A stretch of 64,000 nt of DNA from Acetatifactor sp. (GTDB lineage Bacteria > Bacillota > Clostridia > Lachnospirales > Lachnospiraceae), in contig JAILHH010000034.1 of assembly GCA_024695935.1 (NCBI GenBank), positions 29,732 to 93,731 of the forward strand, read 5' to 3'. A program made the position numbers and the translations under genes. The notes under the pieces are model-generated. The model was not told where the DNA came from, made no database searches, and saw nothing but the letters and a program-made list of their open reading frames with translations. How positions within the stretch are numbered: the first letter of the stretch is position 1; every line of letters begins with the position of its first letter. This document shows, piece after piece, positions 62,312 to 64,000 of the stretch.

Positions 62312-63517
62312 TTATGCCCCCTTTATGAAGTACAAAGTGTTTGCATCTTTCGTGGCTAATGCGTTGTACTGTGCCTGGGTTAAAGCGACAAACTTAAGGC
62401 TACCAATAGCAGTATTAAGATTGCCGATTGCCGTTGTGTTTCCGCCAACCTCTACTTCAAGCGCTCCGATATCAGCAGTGTTCTCGCCTAACTGTGTTTC
62501 TGCAGACTGCGCTTTTTTGGTGAGTTCATAGTTTGTCATTGCATAAGGGCGCCACTCTCTTAAGTTGTCCTGCATAAGGATGATGTACGGCTCAAACTCG
62601 GCATTATTAAGTGTTGCGCCTGCATAAACCTTGATAGCCAAAGTCACGGTTGTTTCGTTGGAATACGTTATAACTGTTCCTGCTACCGAACCCGAAATCT
62701 TTTCTGCTCCGTTAACAGTGACAGCACACTTTCCTGCTCCTACTTGTGGGCATCCTGCTATCCAGTAAGCGTGGGGTGTTAACGTAAAAGAGCCAAGCGT
62801 GAACGTGCAATCTTCTGTTGCTGTTCCGTTGGCTCTGATTTTGCCGTTTCCAAGGTCTGTAAATGTGATACCGTTTACAATCTTGGTGGTTTCGCTATAA
62901 GGGTATTTAACAAAGTTTTTCGCTGAATTGTGCGCCATCGTAGAGAACACACTGTTTATCTGAGTATTAAAAACGTTAAGCGGAATCAGATACGTTGCAT
63001 TATCAGCAGTATTAGATGCAACGCCTCTGACGGATGCTTCACCCAGTCCTAAGTTTTCCTTGGTAATTGTCACGGCTCCTGTTCTGTATGTGTTTTCTGC
63101 TGAACCTCTGACGCCTGTAACACCTGTGGAAATCTCTCCTATTCTCTCAGAAAGAGGGATATTAACCTTTCCTGCTTGGTCTGGAACAAGGTCTACACCG
63201 TCAAGCAATACTCCCTGCAATGCGGATATGATCTTTTCGCTGTATGCCTCGTTAAGTTTGTTTGCCAAAACGTCTAAACTATCTCCTGCCTTAACAAGAG
63301 CAGTTGAAAGAAGCGCCGGCGACAACTCGACTGTCGAACCGTCTGTAATAACCGCATCAAGCAGATTTGACAATTCATTGAATTTCGGAATAATTACATC
63401 GTTTACAATCTCTTCGAACTTTGTTTGTAACTCATAAGCAGTAAGGCCGGGGGTATCGGGTAAACCGACAACGCCCTTGCCTGCTGTATCAGCACTTGTA
63501 ATTTTTGGATAAGGCAT
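62312..63517 (-). CDS. Phage tail fibre-like protein
   Basis: A 401-residue protein with no catalytic motif. The N-terminus (K-G-V-V-G-L-P-D-T-P-G-L, F-E-E-I-V-N-D-V-I-I-P-K) resembles baseplate-attachment domains of fibres in Firmicute phages, the middle is beta-rich, and residues about 340-401 are a trimeric coiled-coil-like N-T-A-D-I/T-T-A-I-G repeat ending in L-T-Q-A-Q-Y-N-A-L. It likely joins the glycine-rich adhesin to the particle. ATG 63517. Confidence 0.7.
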   Translation of the reverse strand: MPYPKITSADTAGKGVVGLPDTPGLTAYELQTKFEEIVNDVIIPKFNELSNLLDAVITDGSTVELSPALLSTALVKAGDSLDVLANKLNEAYSEKIISALQGVLLDGVDLVPDQAGKVNIPLSERIGEISTGVTGVRGSAENTYRTGAVTITKENLGLGEASVRGVASNTADNATYLIPLNVFNTQINSVFSTMAHNSAKNFVKYPYSETTKIVNGITFTDLGNGKIRANGTATEDCTFTLGSFTLTPHAYWIAGCPQVGAGKCAVTVNGAEKISGSVAGTVITYSNETTVTLAIKVYAGATLNNAEFEPYIILMQDNLREWRPYAMTNYELTKKAQSAETQLGENTADIGALEVEVGGNTTAIGNLNTAIGSLKFVALTQAQYNALATKDANTLYFIKGA

Positions 63518-63529
63518 TTTCTTTCTCCT

Positions 63530-64000
63530 TTACTTGATATCACTGTTAACTGTGTATTCGAGTGCGTAATTAAACACACCAAAAGGCTCATTAACGGTGT
63601 CGTTTTCAAATCTGAAACGTACCTTGTCAATCTTCTTAATTCGCATCTTCGTGGAAACTGTTCGAGGCGTATTGTCTGAACTGAACGAGAAACGAGAAAA
63701 GACCAACTTTGAAAACATTAAGTAAGTAGCTGTTAGGCTATCTTCCTTAAGCAGCGTCCATACGCCCTTTTTAAGATATGAAATCCTAACCGATGTTCTT
63801 AACGCTGATGCTAATTGAACCGCTAAATACTTGAATGTTTTGTACTTAAAGAAACTTCCACCGTCTATATCCTTTGTTTCCCATACGGCATAAATAGGAG
63901 CGCCGTTGTCGTTGTAGACGTCTGGGTCATCGGGAGTATCGTAAAACCTAAACAAGTTTCCGTTATCGTCACCGAAATACAGTCTGTTATCGTAAGTCCA
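63530..64000 (-). CDS. Phage structural protein, 5' end cut by window edge
   Basis: The reading frame stays open to the right edge (156 codons plus stop visible), so the N-terminus is missing. The visible part starts W-T-Y-D-N-R-L-Y-F-G-D-D-N-G-N-L and continues F-R-F-Y-D-T-P-D, a beta-propeller-like motif, then V-W-E-T-K-D and a basic C-terminal domain with K-M-R-I-K-K-I-D-K-V-R-F-R. It may be a tail or tail-tube/stabilisation protein. A TTG at 63955 could be misread as a start; the upstream residues are clearly part of the same repeat. Confidence 0.6.
   Translation of the reverse strand, partial: WTYDNRLYFGDDNGNLFRFYDTPDDPDVYNDNGAPIYAVWETKDIDGGSFFKYKTFKYLAVQLASALRTSVRISYLKKGVWTLLKEDSLTATYLMFSKLVFSRFSFSSDNTPRTVSTKMRIKKIDKVRFRFENDTVNEPFGVFNYALEYTVNSDIK

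Larger units (their letters stand above)
49867..64000. mobile_element. Prophage, one end; continues past the right edge
   Basis: It begins at the tRNA-Pro 3' fragment and holds, from left to right, a small HTH protein, a giant virion protein, a coiled-coil protein, NlpC/P60 endolysin, two holin-like proteins, an SGNH-hydrolase tail protein, glycine-rich and fibre-like tail proteins and a cut structural gene. All read leftward. No integrase, terminase, portal or capsid gene lies in the window, so these should lie beyond 64000. Confidence 0.88.

Noticed and set aside
63953..63955. TTG as the start of the last phage gene
   Set aside because: The frame continues upstream to the window edge with the same repeat-like residues, so the gene is cut, not started here.

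Overview
The window looks like a chromosome segment of a low-to-moderate GC, probably motile and anaerobic Firmicute. It most resembles Lachnospiraceae (Butyrivibrio/Roseburia-like Clostridia). The evidence is the gene order (tig-clpP-clpX-engB, pyrH-frr-uppS-cdsA-dxr-rseP, recA-recX-rny, yicC-gmk-rpoZ-rimO-pgsA-cinA), AGGAGG ribosome binding sites, GAAC-N4-GTTC LexA boxes and an [FeFe]-hydrogenase-like sensor. Genus is inference. Every gene I accept is on the minus strand, so the window reads biologically from right to left.

Layout in window coordinates. 1-7.0 kb: AI-2E family exporter (cut by the edge), engB, clpX, clpP, a chemoreceptor inserted between clpP and tig, and tig. 7.2-11.0 kb: a small accessory operon with a protein of unknown function, a Ser/Thr protein kinase, a lipoprotein binding protein and a single-chain ABC permease-ATPase. 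11.1-18.2 kb: envelope, isoprenoid and translation cluster (rseP, dxr, cdsA, uppS, frr, pyrH) headed by a bactofilin and a membrane-anchored polysaccharide deacetylase where rpsB-tsf usually sit. 18.3-22 kb: a KTSC protein, a PLP aminotransferase, and a soluble chemoreceptor fused to an [FeFe]-hydrogenase-like sensor. 22.2-26.6 kb: a structured intergenic element, rny, recX, recA (with a SOS promoter) and a Nudix hydrolase. 26.8-41.6 kb: a signalling block with two hybrid histidine kinases (one carrying a C-terminal DegV domain) followed upstream by an eight-gene chemotaxis operon (PAS histidine kinase, HD-GYP-like response regulator, cheR, cheB, cheY, cheA, cheW, chemoreceptor) with a clear promoter at 41.7 kb. 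41.9-47.1 kb: cinA, pgsA, rimO, rpoZ, gmk, yicC. 47.1-47.85 kb: tRNA cluster Arg-His-Gln-Lys with its promoter, followed by a 65-bp direct duplication made of tRNA-Lys 3'-end pieces. 47.9-49.4 kb: a metallo-beta-lactamase-fold hydrolase and a MazEF-like toxin-antitoxin pair. 49.47-49.72 kb: a five-unit, 54-bp-period palindromic repeat array. From 49.87 kb to the right edge: the end of a prophage integrated in a tRNA-Pro gene, with a 2040-residue polyvalent virion protein, a coiled-coil protein, endolysin, two holin-like proteins and receptor-binding or tail proteins.

How the parts connect: the four chemosensory inputs (two membrane MCPs, the hydrogenase-like MCP and the PAS kinase of the che operon) and the two hybrid kinases show heavy investment in environmental and redox sensing. 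The prophage enters the chromosome at a tRNA-Pro 3' end whose original terminator is still visible. The least explained loci are the kinase/ABC operon, the hydrogenase-MCP and kinase-DegV fusions, the 54-bp palindrome array, the tRNA-Lys duplication and the structured element at 22.2 kb.
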